NCBI GenBank assembly: GCA_913063525.1
Contig: CAJXYV010000002.1
Location: forward strand, 1-52,178
Origin: an uncultured Verrucomicrobiota bacterium
Lineage (GTDB): Bacteria > Verrucomicrobiota > Verrucomicrobiia > Verrucomicrobiales > Akkermansiaceae
DNA length: 52,178 nt
Direction: 5' to 3'
Of this stretch, positions 30,342-39,723 are shown one piece after another. Position 1 is the first letter of the stretch. Each line of letters opens with the position of its first letter. Made by a program: the position numbers and the translations under genes. The notes under the pieces were generated by a model. That model was not told where the DNA came from and made no database searches. It worked only from the letters and a program-made list of their open reading frames with translations.

Positions 30342-30855
30342 GGCGGTCTTCCTTGATGCGGCGCAGTTCATGCGCCAGTTGTTCCAACGCGTAGCGGTAC
30401 CGCGAGGCCGCCGTATTCGGCGATATCGCGAGGGTCTCGGAAATCTGTAAAAACGTCAGCCCACCCCAGAACTTCATCACCACCACTTCGCGCAGCTTCT
30501 GGCTCAGGTTCTGTACCGCGTCTTTTAAAATAATCGCCTCCTCGTCCTCCTCCAGCACAGGGTCCAGCCAGACGTCTTGAAAGTCATTGAGGTAGATCAC
30601 CGACTCTTCGCGCTTGCGACGGCGCGATTCGCTGCGGTGGTGATTAAGTCCACAAAAGCGGATCGTCGAAAACACCAACGGCAAATCCGGCGTCACCCCA
30701 CCTTTTTCGGCTTGGTGGTGCCACATCCGCAGGATCGCCTCCTGCACGAGATCTTCCGCATCCGCGCGGTTATTGCTCCAGCCACGGGCAAAAAGAAGCA
30801 AACGCGGGCCGTTTTCGGCCAGCCATTGTTTCCATACGTTTGCGGGAGTACTCAT
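30328..30855 (-). CDS. ECF-type RNA polymerase sigma factor
   Basis: NNRADAEDLVQEAILRMW; LSQKLREVVVMKFWGGLTFLQISETLAISPNTAASRYRYALEQL. Confidence 0.88.
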   Translation of the reverse strand: MSTPANVWKQWLAENGPRLLLFARGWSNNRADAEDLVQEAILRMWHHQAEKGGVTPDLPLVFSTIRFCGLNHHRSESRRRKREESVIYLNDFQDVWLDPVLEEDEEAIILKDAVQNLSQKLREVVVMKFWGGLTFLQISETLAISPNTAASRYRYALEQLAHELRRIKEDRHASA

Positions 30856-30929
30856 CGCTCAGTTTGAAAATACCTCACAAAGAGTCTTTTGTCTGCTAAA
30901 TCGTCATTGCCGCTTAAAATGGTCCGATT

Positions 30930-31307
30930 TCAGTCTAAAAAGCGGATTTTCCCAGGAGTCGGCAACCGGCCCAGCGCCATCGCGGCGTGCTGTTCATCGG
31001 TACAAGACGAGTTGATCGGCGCATCCGGCACCGCCTCGCTGGCCTCAAAATAGCCGTTCTCCAGCATCCACTTTTCGACTTCCTCGCCGCTGATGTCGGG
31101 CAGCATGTGACCGTCGATCTCGACGCAGGGCGACAACGGCTGGCCGCTGCGCTGCTCCATTTCCCAACGGAATGCCGGGTTTTTGATGATGTCCTTCTCC
31201 TCGTAGGGCAGCTCATATTTGCGCATGATGGCGCGAATGCCTTCGCTCCAGCCGCAGAAGGTTTTTAAATAAGCGGTAATTTTCGGCGTTGCAGTGATTT
31301 CGGACAT
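30930..31307 (-). CDS. Glutaredoxin-like protein
   Basis: ITAYLKTFCGWSEGIRAIMRKYELPYEEKDIIKNPAFRWEMEQRSGQPLSPCVEIDG. Confidence 0.75.
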   Translation of the reverse strand: MSEITATPKITAYLKTFCGWSEGIRAIMRKYELPYEEKDIIKNPAFRWEMEQRSGQPLSPCVEIDGHMLPDISGEEVEKWMLENGYFEASEAVPDAPINSSCTDEQHAAMALGRLPTPGKIRFLD

Positions 31308-31493
31308 ATCAGTGAGTGGTTGGCGACAGGTTAGATCACGATCCGAAAATCGCAAGCCTCCACGCGCATGAACCCCGAGTCAGCTTGATTCGGGAATCTC
31401 TTTAGCCGCAAAAAGACCCAGAAAGAACGCAAAAAACACCCTCCCGACGCATCCATTGCTTGCTGCTATTTTCGGCTGAAATTTTTGACGAAT

Positions 31494-32891
31494 TCAGCTG
31501 CAACCGCTCATCCGCGCGGCATCCAGCAGGTCGGCCAGTTCTTTCGCGCTGAGCCCCAGCTCGGCCAAGCGACCCGCGCAGATTTCCCTGACTGTCTGGC
31601 CGCTGGCCAGCGATTCCTTGGCGATCGCGGCAGCGCGGTCATAACCGATGCGCGGGGCCAAGGCTGTGACCATCGACAACGAAAACTCGATCAACTCGTG
31701 GCAGTGTTGTCGATCCGCCGTGATGCCGCCGATACAGCGCTCGCCGAACGCGACAGCCACGTTGCCCAGCAGCTGGATCGATTCCAACAAACACGCCGCC
31801 AGCAAGGGCATCGAGACATTGAGCTCCAGAAACCCGCCGACTCCGCACCACGCGACCGTCGTCTGATTCCCCGCTACACGGGCGGCGACCATCGTCACCG
31901 CCTCCGGCATCACAGGATTCACCTTGCCGGGCATGATGGACGAGCCTGGCTGGGTGGCCGGCAGATGGATTTCCCCCAACCCGCAGCGCGGCCCCGAGGC
32001 CAGCAAACGAACGTCGCAGGCGATCTTGTGCAGCGACACGGCGATGGTCGCCAGCTGGCCGTGCGCCTCGACACAGCCGTCCTTGGCCGATTGCGCTTCA
32101 AAGTGGTTCTCCGCCTCCTTGAATGAAATCCCCGTCATCTCCGCCAGACGGGCGATCGTCTTCCAAGCAAAATCGGGGTGCGCATTGAGCCCCGTGCCGA
32201 CCGCCGTGCCACCCAGCGGCAGCTCGATCAATGCATCGACCGCCTTCCACGAGCGGGTGACGGCCAACCGGATCTGGCGCGCCCAGCCGCCGATTTCCTG
32301 GCCGAGCCGCACGGGCGTGGCATCCATCAGATGGGTCCGACCGATCTTTAAAACCCCCTGAAAATCTCGCGCTTTCGTTTCCAGCGCTGCGGCTAACCCC
32401 TCCAGTGCGGGGATCAGGTGATTGCGCATTTCCCGCGCCGCCGCCAGATGGATCGCCGTGGGAAAGGTGTCGTTCGACGATTGCCCCAGGTTGACATGGT
32501 CGTTCGGGTGAATGAAAACCGAGCCCACCCATTGGTTGCAGCGGTTCGCGATCACCTCATTGACATTGGTATTGGTCGATGTCCCCGATCCCGTCTGGTA
32601 AACATCCACGGGGAACTGCCCGTCGTGAAGCCCCGCCGCGATTTCATCCGCCACCTCCACGATCCGCTCCGCCGTCGCACGATCCAACAGCCCCAGCTCC
32701 GCATGCGTCTGCGCCGCCGCCTTCTTGATCAAGCCGTAGGCGTGGATCAGCGGCGGCGGCAGAGCCACGCCCGAGATCGGGAAATTTAGCACCGCCCGCT
32801 CGGTCGATGCCCCGTACAGCGCATCCATCGGGATCTCCATCTCGCCCATCGAGTCGCGCTCGATGCGCCTGAGTTTCGGGGAAGCAGTCAT
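31494..32891 (-). CDS. fumC: Class II fumarate hydratase
   Basis: GSGTSTNTNVNEVIANR; GSSIMPGKVNPVMPEAVTMVAARV. Confidence 0.93.
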   Translation of the reverse strand: MTASPKLRRIERDSMGEMEIPMDALYGASTERAVLNFPISGVALPPPLIHAYGLIKKAAAQTHAELGLLDRATAERIVEVADEIAAGLHDGQFPVDVYQTGSGTSTNTNVNEVIANRCNQWVGSVFIHPNDHVNLGQSSNDTFPTAIHLAAAREMRNHLIPALEGLAAALETKARDFQGVLKIGRTHLMDATPVRLGQEIGGWARQIRLAVTRSWKAVDALIELPLGGTAVGTGLNAHPDFAWKTIARLAEMTGISFKEAENHFEAQSAKDGCVEAHGQLATIAVSLHKIACDVRLLASGPRCGLGEIHLPATQPGSSIMPGKVNPVMPEAVTMVAARVAGNQTTVAWCGVGGFLELNVSMPLLAACLLESIQLLGNVAVAFGERCIGGITADRQHCHELIEFSLSMVTALAPRIGYDRAAAIAKESLASGQTVREICAGRLAELGLSAKELADLLDAARMSGCS

Positions 32892-33145
32892 AAGCAGGTC
32901 AGGGGGAAAGTGAGGGGCCATCGATCTTTTAAAAAAAACGCCAACTCAACATCGCCCCATTTCACCAAGCCGCAAGTCACCAAAGGCATCATGGCGCAAA
33001 ATCCTGCTCAAACTCAAGAAAAGCGGGCTCCGGTCGGCAGATGAAAACCGCCATGTGGGTATTTCCACGCAAGAGACCACGGTCGCAGTCTTTTCGACCA
33101 TGATCACAACCCTTGCGACAACGACCAGCTAGAGCCAGACAGCAG

Positions 33146-33176
33146 AAAGCCTTAACCCCGGAAGGATTAAGGCTTT
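33146..33176 (-). terminator. Hairpin downstream of tRNA-Asn
   Basis: AAAGCCTTAA ... TTAAGGCTTT perfect 10-bp inverted repeat. Confidence 0.55.
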
Positions 33177-33180
33177 AAAA

Positions 33181-33255
33181 TGGCTCCGGCGGTAGGGATC
33201 GAACCTACGACCTAGTGATTAACAGTCACCCGCTCTGCCGCTGAGCTACACCGGA
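33181..33255 (-). tRNA. tRNA-Asn(GTT), CCA encoded
   Basis: Reverse complement TCCGGTGTAGCTCAGCGGCAGAGCGGGTGACTGTTAATCACTAGGTCGTAGGTTCGATCCCTACCGCCGGAGCCA; anticodon loop CTGTTAA. Confidence 0.95.
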
Positions 33256-33343
33256 TTTTCGCTCCTTGCGGAGGCGGGCGAAAGATGGGAGTCGATGCCC
33301 ACTCGTGGCAAGGTAAAAATACTTCTGAAGCGGAAAAAACCGC

Positions 33344-33661
33344 TCACTCGAAATCGAAGGACTTGCGGCGCGTCGGCTGGAGACGAAAGCGTCCACCATT
33401 GGCCTGGCGCAGCGGATCGAAGACGGAGTCCATGCCGACGGATTTGATCTCGCAGACCTGGGCCATCAGCTCGCCGAGCCTGCCCTTGGGGAAGCCGCGC
33501 TCTTGGAACCAGCTGAGATACTCTGGCGGCAGGTCCATGATGGGAACGCCGCTGGGCGGATAGAATTTGATCCCAAACTTGCCGAACGGGATGCGGGTCT
33601 TGCCGATCTCGAGGAGGAGATTGCGAAAATCCTCTCGGTCGATCTCGGGGATGTCGGCCAC
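33344..33661 (-). CDS. DUF3820-like (QSregVF_b-like) small protein
   Basis: TRIPFGKFGIKFYPPSGVPIMDLPPEYLSWFQERGFPKGRLGELMAQVCEIK. Confidence 0.65.
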   Translation of the reverse strand: MADIPEIDREDFRNLLLEIGKTRIPFGKFGIKFYPPSGVPIMDLPPEYLSWFQERGFPKGRLGELMAQVCEIKSVGMDSVFDPLRQANGGRFRLQPTRRKSFDFE

Positions 33662-33670
33662 CGCTGTGGT

Positions 33671-34465
33671 TTAGTTCTGCGCCGTCACGGGCGGAGCCGA
33701 CTTGGAGCTATTGTTCTTGAGCGCGGATTCGGTCTGGGTCTTGAACCAGGTGTCAAACTGCGTCTTGGGAATCACTTCCATGGAGCCGACCATATTGCCG
33801 TGGCCCTCGCCGCAGAGTTGAGCGCAGACGACAAAGGTTTCGAGGGCTTTCACGGGGGTGAACCACATCGGGATTTCACGACCAGGGATGGCGTCTTGTT
33901 GGACGCGCATCGGGACGATGCAGTAGTTGTGGATCACGTCCTTGGTGCCGATGTTGAGAACGGCGGGTTGGCTGACGGGAAGCTTGAGGATCGGGCTGGT
34001 GAAGTCGTCAAGCGCGTTGGGGTCGGTGTAGTCGATGCCGAGTTCGTTGGTACCGGAGATGAGGTTCGGGTCGCGGCGGCCGAACTTGTTGTCGGCACCG
34101 GGGTAGTGATAGGTCCAGCCAAACTGCCAACCGACAACGCGGACGCGGACGGGGTTGAGGTTTTGCACGGTTTTCCAGCTATCGACACGCTCGGCCCAGA
34201 GCGGGAAGGCAAATCCGAGTAGCAAAACGGCTTCTACGATAATGACGCCGACTTCCAAGTGACTGGAAAGATGGCTGCGCACGCCTTCGTAGGAGGCTTT
34301 CGGGTTATTCTTATGCCAGAAGCGGAAAATGCAGTAAAAGAAGAACAGCGTCCAGCCGACGAAAAGCGCGATCATGAACCAGTGCACCACATCGATCATG
34401 TGGTCGACTTGGCCGCCGTGCGCGGAAAAGTTTTCGGGTATGCCTAGAAACTTGGATGGACTCAT
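33671..34465 (-). CDS. coxB: Cytochrome c oxidase subunit II
   Basis: CuA motif CAQLCGEGHGNM; two N-terminal TM segments. Confidence 0.93.
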   Translation of the reverse strand: MSPSKFLGIPENFSAHGGQVDHMIDVVHWFMIALFVGWTLFFFYCIFRFWHKNNPKASYEGVRSHLSSHLEVGVIIVEAVLLLGFAFPLWAERVDSWKTVQNLNPVRVRVVGWQFGWTYHYPGADNKFGRRDPNLISGTNELGIDYTDPNALDDFTSPILKLPVSQPAVLNIGTKDVIHNYCIVPMRVQQDAIPGREIPMWFTPVKALETFVVCAQLCGEGHGNMVGSMEVIPKTQFDTWFKTQTESALKNNSSKSAPPVTAQN

Positions 34466-34499
34466 GGGAAGCGGATAGATGGAGGTGAGTTAGAAAAAA

Positions 34500-34721
34500 T
34501 CAGCGCGTTGTCGAGGCGGGGACGTAATCGTCGGAGAGCGATGGATCGAAGTGGAGCTTTTCGCGACGCGAGATGCGCAGCATGAAAAAAGCGACGCCAC
34601 CGAGCATGGCGAGGATCACAAAAAGCAGGAAGAAGATCGACCAGCCCGCGGCATCCCCGCCGCCCGCGATCATGCTGTCGCGGCAGGTGCCACAGGCGAG
34701 AAACAAAGTGGTGAGACGCAT
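34500..34721 (-). CDS. Small single-TM protein in oxidase cluster
   Basis: ORF in tight operon spacing; TM WSIFFLLFVILAMLGGVAFFML. Confidence 0.55.
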   Translation of the reverse strand: MRLTTLFLACGTCRDSMIAGGGDAAGWSIFFLLFVILAMLGGVAFFMLRISRREKLHFDPSLSDDYVPASTTR

Positions 34722-34730
34722 GGCAGCAGA

Positions 34731-34931
34731 TTATAGGTGATTGAGATTGGCCTTGCGGTAAAAATAGACGCCGTAGAGCGGCATCAAAACCGCACCGCAG
34801 ATGCCCACGATTCCAAAGGCCGTCGTCATGGCCGTGCGCTCGGGCACCAAGACAAACGCCCACAATGCCAAAAACAGGCAAAGTAGGGTGCTGACGGTAA
34901 CAAAGACGATATGGAATCCCTTGAGAGACAT
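34731..34931 (-). CDS. Small two-TM protein in oxidase cluster
   Basis: MSLKGFHIVFVTVSTLLCLFLALWAFV...; ORF in tight operon spacing. Confidence 0.55.
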   Translation of the reverse strand: MSLKGFHIVFVTVSTLLCLFLALWAFVLVPERTAMTTAFGIVGICGAVLMPLYGVYFYRKANLNHL

Positions 34932-34955
34932 GGCGTGGGTGGATTAAGTAAAACT

Positions 34956-35297
34956 TCAGTGACCAGAGTAGAAGAACTTATCGAAGATCGGGTCGCCTAG
35001 TGCAAGAGCCGTCAGCCCGGCGAGGCTGCAAACCATGCAGAGACCCGAGGCAAAAAGCCAGTACACCGCCTTCTTCTCGTGATTAAGGTGCATGAAGATA
35101 AATGCAACCAGCGATGCTTTGATCGTAGCGATGCTTAGACCGAGGATACAGTCCCATTTATCGAAGCCGTGAGCACCGACATCGAGCGCAGGCACCGTTG
35201 CAACCAGCACAGTGGTGATCGTGCCGATGAATAAGATCGCCCCTACAAAAAGATAGGTGCGGACGGATTTTTTGATCGCTTCTGGAGTATCAGCCAT
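34956..35297 (-). CDS. Cytochrome c oxidase subunit IV-like
   Basis: Three TM segments; ATIKASLVAFIFMHLNHEKKAVYWLF. Confidence 0.8.
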   Translation of the reverse strand: MADTPEAIKKSVRTYLFVGAILFIGTITTVLVATVPALDVGAHGFDKWDCILGLSIATIKASLVAFIFMHLNHEKKAVYWLFASGLCMVCSLAGLTALALGDPIFDKFFYSGH

Positions 35298-35345
35298 GGA
35301 ATTCGGTGAATTGCTAAGAGTTGAAGAAAGATAAATCGTGGAGAC

Positions 35346-36959
35346 TTACATCAAATAGAGGATCGGGAAGACAAAGATCCAGACCAAGTCGACGAAGTGC
35401 CAAAACAAGCCGCCGATTTCGACGCGGTTGGCGAGCCACTCTGGGTTGCTGAGATACATTTTTCGGCCGAAGAACAGATAGTAAGCGAGGACAAGAGCAC
35501 CGCCGATGACGTGCAAGCCGTGAAGGCCAGTAATCGTGAAGTAAATAGCGTAGTAGGGATTCCACGCCGGAGTGAACTTCGACTCAAAGCCGACCTGTTC
35601 GCGAGGAACCGAGAAGCCAGGGAAAGTTTCGTCGCCGCGAGCTTCGTAGTTAGGACCAAAGAATTCCTCCTTGAAAGCGTCGGCTGGGGCGAGTTTGGCA
35701 CGGCCTTCGTCTTCGGCCTTTTCAGCAAAGTCTTTCCAGCCAATGCGATAGAGTTCCTTGTGGGTCGGGAAGCGGATGGCTTTGCCGTCCTTGTCAGCAC
35801 CATAGTCCTTGAGCAGTTGCGCTTTGAGCTTGGCGACCTCGCCTTGATGCCATTCCCACGCTTGTTTCGCAAAGGGGCTGTTCTTGATGAGCCACGAATT
35901 TTCGATCGCGACTTCGGGGTCGATCCCTTTCTCTTCGGCTTTCATGGCGAGGTGTTGGAAGTCGATCGCATCGACGTGGTGGAACACCATCGGGCTGTCC
36001 AGCAACTTGCCATCGATGACGGTGTCGTCGCGCAGGCGCGACTGGGTCGCGGCCGGTTTGATGTCGCGCGGATGAAAATCGAAGTGAGCAGAAGGATCGA
36101 CCGTGAAAGCCACGGTGGAGATCTCGCTGAGCAACTGAGGAGTGACGACGGCCATGTCGATATTCACGCCATCGGCGATCTGCCAGCCGCGTTTATCGGG
36201 ATTGGCGGCCTTGGCCTTTTTCCACTCGTCGCGCAGGGCAGCCGTGCGGATCACTCCGTTGTGGCTGCGAGCCGCGAGGTGGGTCTTTTGGATGCGATTG
36301 AGGAGTTCGATCGACAGCGGTTCGCCAGCCTTCGCGATCACTTCGGCCGCCTGGCCTTCACGAGTGATTGCCGAGACATCGGCCGTCAGGACGATTTTCG
36401 AATGACGGTGTTCGGCTTGGGTGAGGAGTTCCTCGACCCATGGCTTATGAAAGCGAACGGTGTTGAAAGTGAGCTTGGAGGTTTCGACGTTGATGAGGTT
36501 TTCCTCGATCTTGTTGCCCTTGTGATCGAGCACGGGCTTGTCGTCCTCTGTTTCATAGCCCAAGTGGCCTTCGATGACGGAATAGTCCTTGAGACGGAGT
36601 GCTTGGTGATGGAGTTTGACATTATATTCCACGCCCTTGAGGACCATGAAAATGAGCGCACAGAAAACCGTGATGCCCATGAAGATTTGGAACTTCCGCC
36701 AATCACGCAGCTTCAGGGATGCCCAGGCAAAAACCACGGTCACCGATGAACCGATGAGCACGAAGGTATTAATCAAACCTGGCAGCACAGGCAGGGTGCG
36801 CTCGGGCCACGGGAAGTCGGCACCGAGGCGCAGAAACACATAGGCCGAGAAGAAGCCGCCGAAGAGCATGACTTCGGAAGCCAGGAACAGCCAGATCGCG
36901 ATCTTCGAATTGAAGAGGCCGGTGTCCTTTCGGGGAGTGACGACGTAGGGAATTTCCAT
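35346..36959 (-). CDS. coxC: Cytochrome c oxidase subunit III with a large internal insertion
   Basis: IAIWLFLASEVMLFGGFFSAYVFLRL and YFTITGLHGLHVIGGALVLAYYL...GLFWHFVDLVWIFVFPILYLM flank about 340 aa of non-TM sequence. Confidence 0.88.
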   Translation of the reverse strand: MEIPYVVTPRKDTGLFNSKIAIWLFLASEVMLFGGFFSAYVFLRLGADFPWPERTLPVLPGLINTFVLIGSSVTVVFAWASLKLRDWRKFQIFMGITVFCALIFMVLKGVEYNVKLHHQALRLKDYSVIEGHLGYETEDDKPVLDHKGNKIEENLINVETSKLTFNTVRFHKPWVEELLTQAEHRHSKIVLTADVSAITREGQAAEVIAKAGEPLSIELLNRIQKTHLAARSHNGVIRTAALRDEWKKAKAANPDKRGWQIADGVNIDMAVVTPQLLSEISTVAFTVDPSAHFDFHPRDIKPAATQSRLRDDTVIDGKLLDSPMVFHHVDAIDFQHLAMKAEEKGIDPEVAIENSWLIKNSPFAKQAWEWHQGEVAKLKAQLLKDYGADKDGKAIRFPTHKELYRIGWKDFAEKAEDEGRAKLAPADAFKEEFFGPNYEARGDETFPGFSVPREQVGFESKFTPAWNPYYAIYFTITGLHGLHVIGGALVLAYYLFFGRKMYLSNPEWLANRVEIGGLFWHFVDLVWIFVFPILYLM

Positions 36960-37028
36960 TAGAAAAAAGGGAAGACTGGTGAGGTGATTGACCGCGGCGA
37001 ATTGGTTGGATGGGAAAAATTGGGCGGC

Positions 37029-38900
37029 TCAGTGCTTGTCTGGTGCCTCGAGGTGCTTGGGTTCGATCCACTGGGGAAGGAAATCCGAATCGCAATCCGG
37101 GCGGCTGTATTCGTAGGGGCCGCGATAGGTGACGGGCTCCACGAGGAAATTACCGTGGCCCGGAGGTGTTGGCGTTGCCCACTCGAGGGTGGTGGCGTCC
37201 CACGGATTGTCGTTTTCCACCTTTTTGCCAAACTTCCACGACGTGAAGAGATTGATGATGAAAAAGATTTGGAAAAAGGCCATCGTCCACGCCCCCATCG
37301 ACATGATGATGTTCATGTCAATGTGCTGAACAACGGTATTGCCGAAGATGTTCACGCTGTCTTGAGCCTTGGAGAGATAAGCATCGCCACCATTGTACCA
37401 ACGGCGATGGAAGCCCGCCATCCCTTGCACCAACATCGGGAAGAAAATGAGGTTCATGCAGATCAAGCTAGGCCAGAAGTGCAGGTGGTTGAGAGTTTTA
37501 CTCATGTAACGGCCGGTGATCTTCGGGTACCAGTGGAGGACACCTGCAAAAAACCCGAACAGAATCCCCGGAGCAACCACGTAGTGGAAGTGACCGATGA
37601 CATAGTAGGTATCGTGGAGGTGGAGATCCGCCAGATTGAAGGCCAACGGCAAGCCGGTGAGGCCGCCGATGCCGAACATCGGGATGAAGGCGCAGGCCCA
37701 CATCATCGGCGGAGTGAAGCGAATCGAACCGCCCCACAGCGAGATGAGCATAGCGGTAATAATTACCACCGATGGAACTGAGATGAGAACCGTAGTGGTT
37801 TGGAAGAAGGTAGAAACGGCGGCACCCATGCCGGTCATGTACATGTGGTGAGCCCAGACGACGAAGGAGAGGAACCCGAGAACCAGCACGGAGTAGACCA
37901 TCGACTTGTAGCCCCACAGCGGCTTGCGCGTGTTGGCTGGGATGATTTCACTCACACAAGCAAAGGCGGGCAGCAGCAGCACATAGACTTCCGGGTGACC
38001 GAGGAACCAGAACAAGTGTTGGAAGAGCAGCGGCGAGCCACCACCCGACAGATTGGCAAGACCCTCGGTCTTGGTGAACAGGCCGGATGGCATGAAGAAC
38101 GACGAATGTGCCACGCGGTCCATCAATTGCATGATGCCAGCCGCTTCGAGCGGCGGGAAGGCAAGCAAGAGAAGGAAACCCGTCACCAGCATCGACCAAA
38201 CGAAAAACGGCATCCGCATCCAGGTCATTCCGCGGACGCGGAGATTGATGATGGTGGTGATGAAATTCACCGACCCAAGGAGCGACGAGGTGATCAGCAG
38301 CACCAGTCCCAGCAGCCACTGGGTTTGCCCCGCCAGCCACTGGTTGACGATTTGGCCGTCGGCGAAACCGGCGAGCGGAGAGTAATTGGTCCAACCCGAC
38401 TTGGCGGAGCCCGACTCGAGGAAAAACGACGAACACATGATGATGCCCCCGAGGAAGTAAACCCAATAACTGGCCATGTTCAGGCGCGGAAACGCCATAT
38501 CCACCGCACCGATTTGCAGCGGTGTAACATAGTTACCGAAGGCACCGAAGCCCAGCGGCACAATCCCAAGGAACACCATGATCGTACCATGCATGGCACC
38601 AAACATGTTGTAAGTCTCCCCTGTCACCTTGCCGTCCTGCAACCAGCGCGCCTTCCAGCCGTCGGTGAAGACCCAGCTCATCCATTCAGGAAGCGGCTGA
38701 TGCGGAAAAGCGATACTCCAGCGCATCACCATCATCAGGTAGAAGCCGAAAGCGAGGAAACACATCGCGGTGATTCCGTACTGGATGCCGATCATTTTAT
38801 GATCGGTGGAGAAGACCCATTTCCGGAGAAACCCCGGATCGTGGTGATGATCTTCGTGGTGGGCGTCGTGCCCGGCAGGTGAGGTGGCGTGAGAGCTCAT
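37029..38900 (-). CDS. coxA: Cytochrome c oxidase subunit I (A-type), ligands intact
   Basis: MFGAMHGTIMVF; WFLGHPEVYVLLLP; VWAHHMYMTGM; YVIGHFHYVVAPG. Confidence 0.96.
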   Translation of the reverse strand: MSSHATSPAGHDAHHEDHHHDPGFLRKWVFSTDHKMIGIQYGITAMCFLAFGFYLMMVMRWSIAFPHQPLPEWMSWVFTDGWKARWLQDGKVTGETYNMFGAMHGTIMVFLGIVPLGFGAFGNYVTPLQIGAVDMAFPRLNMASYWVYFLGGIIMCSSFFLESGSAKSGWTNYSPLAGFADGQIVNQWLAGQTQWLLGLVLLITSSLLGSVNFITTIINLRVRGMTWMRMPFFVWSMLVTGFLLLLAFPPLEAAGIMQLMDRVAHSSFFMPSGLFTKTEGLANLSGGGSPLLFQHLFWFLGHPEVYVLLLPAFACVSEIIPANTRKPLWGYKSMVYSVLVLGFLSFVVWAHHMYMTGMGAAVSTFFQTTTVLISVPSVVIITAMLISLWGGSIRFTPPMMWACAFIPMFGIGGLTGLPLAFNLADLHLHDTYYVIGHFHYVVAPGILFGFFAGVLHWYPKITGRYMSKTLNHLHFWPSLICMNLIFFPMLVQGMAGFHRRWYNGGDAYLSKAQDSVNIFGNTVVQHIDMNIIMSMGAWTMAFFQIFFIINLFTSWKFGKKVENDNPWDATTLEWATPTPPGHGNFLVEPVTYRGPYEYSRPDCDSDFLPQWIEPKHLEAPDKH

Positions 38901-38934
38901 AATTCCGTCTTACGGCGTTGGAGATTGATTGGAG

Positions 38935-39699
38935 TCAGGGTGCCTTGGCAGGGGCGAGAGTGATAGGATCAAGGAGAGTCTTGGGATCGAGCTTTTCGCC
39001 CGGCAGGTCCTTGAGGTGATCGGCGGAGAGTTCTTCGGCGGTCACCGAGTTACCCGCGTTTTTGCGGGCTGCGGAAATCTCAATAGCCGCCTTTGCCATG
39101 TCGAGGGTGATCACGTCGCCCTTGGTATTGCCGAAACTGCTACGGACGTAGGTCATGATTCCAGCAAGGTCCTCAGGAGTCATACCAATTCCTTGTGGTG
39201 GCATGACACCATACGTGATGCCGTCATGCACAGGACCTTGGAGACCGTTGAGAATGATCATCGCAAAACGCTCGGTTTCGCCGTTAGGCCATGGTGTACC
39301 CGCCAGCGACGGGAAGGTCGAACCATTACCCTTGCCATCGGAACCGTGGCAACCGTTGCACTTGGCGGAATAGATTTTCGAGCCTTTGGCCATGTAGGCG
39401 GCAAGTGCTTCCTTTGGGAGCGGACCAGTGTCTTCGGCACCACCGGCAGGAGTTCTGACGTAATTTTCACGAAACAGAGTGCCATAGGAGAACCAATGCC
39501 CGGCATCGCCTAGAATCCCACCCGCGATCAGGAGAACCACGCCGCAAGCGACGAGAGCCCACAGCGAAATCGGCGCGATGCCGTTATCGACAATCCGCTT
39601 CTCGCGAGCACATGCGGCAGCATCGCGGACCGCAACACCGTGAGCTTCGGTCACATTGATCGATTCTTCTAGGTCTGGCTTTTCGTTAGGAAGAGACAT
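38935..39699 (-). CDS. Membrane-anchored monoheme cytochrome c
   Basis: CNGCHGSDGKGNG; N-terminal TM. Confidence 0.85.
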   Translation of the reverse strand: MSLPNEKPDLEESINVTEAHGVAVRDAAACAREKRIVDNGIAPISLWALVACGVVLLIAGGILGDAGHWFSYGTLFRENYVRTPAGGAEDTGPLPKEALAAYMAKGSKIYSAKCNGCHGSDGKGNGSTFPSLAGTPWPNGETERFAMIILNGLQGPVHDGITYGVMPPQGIGMTPEDLAGIMTYVRSSFGNTKGDVITLDMAKAAIEISAARKNAGNSVTAEELSADHLKDLPGEKLDPKTLLDPITLAPAKAP

Positions 39700-39723
39700 G
39701 TTTGAACGTAAGTGATAAGTAAA

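Noticed and set aside
35397-36749. 450-aa + strand ORF antisense to coxC
   Set aside because: Lies opposite the CoxC insertion; low-complexity, no recognisable motifs. Most likely a codon-usage shadow.
37029-38900. Possible active-site loss in coxA as well
   Set aside because: All expected ligands are present (MFGAMHGT, GHPEVY, AHHMY, GHFHYV), so this subunit looks functional.
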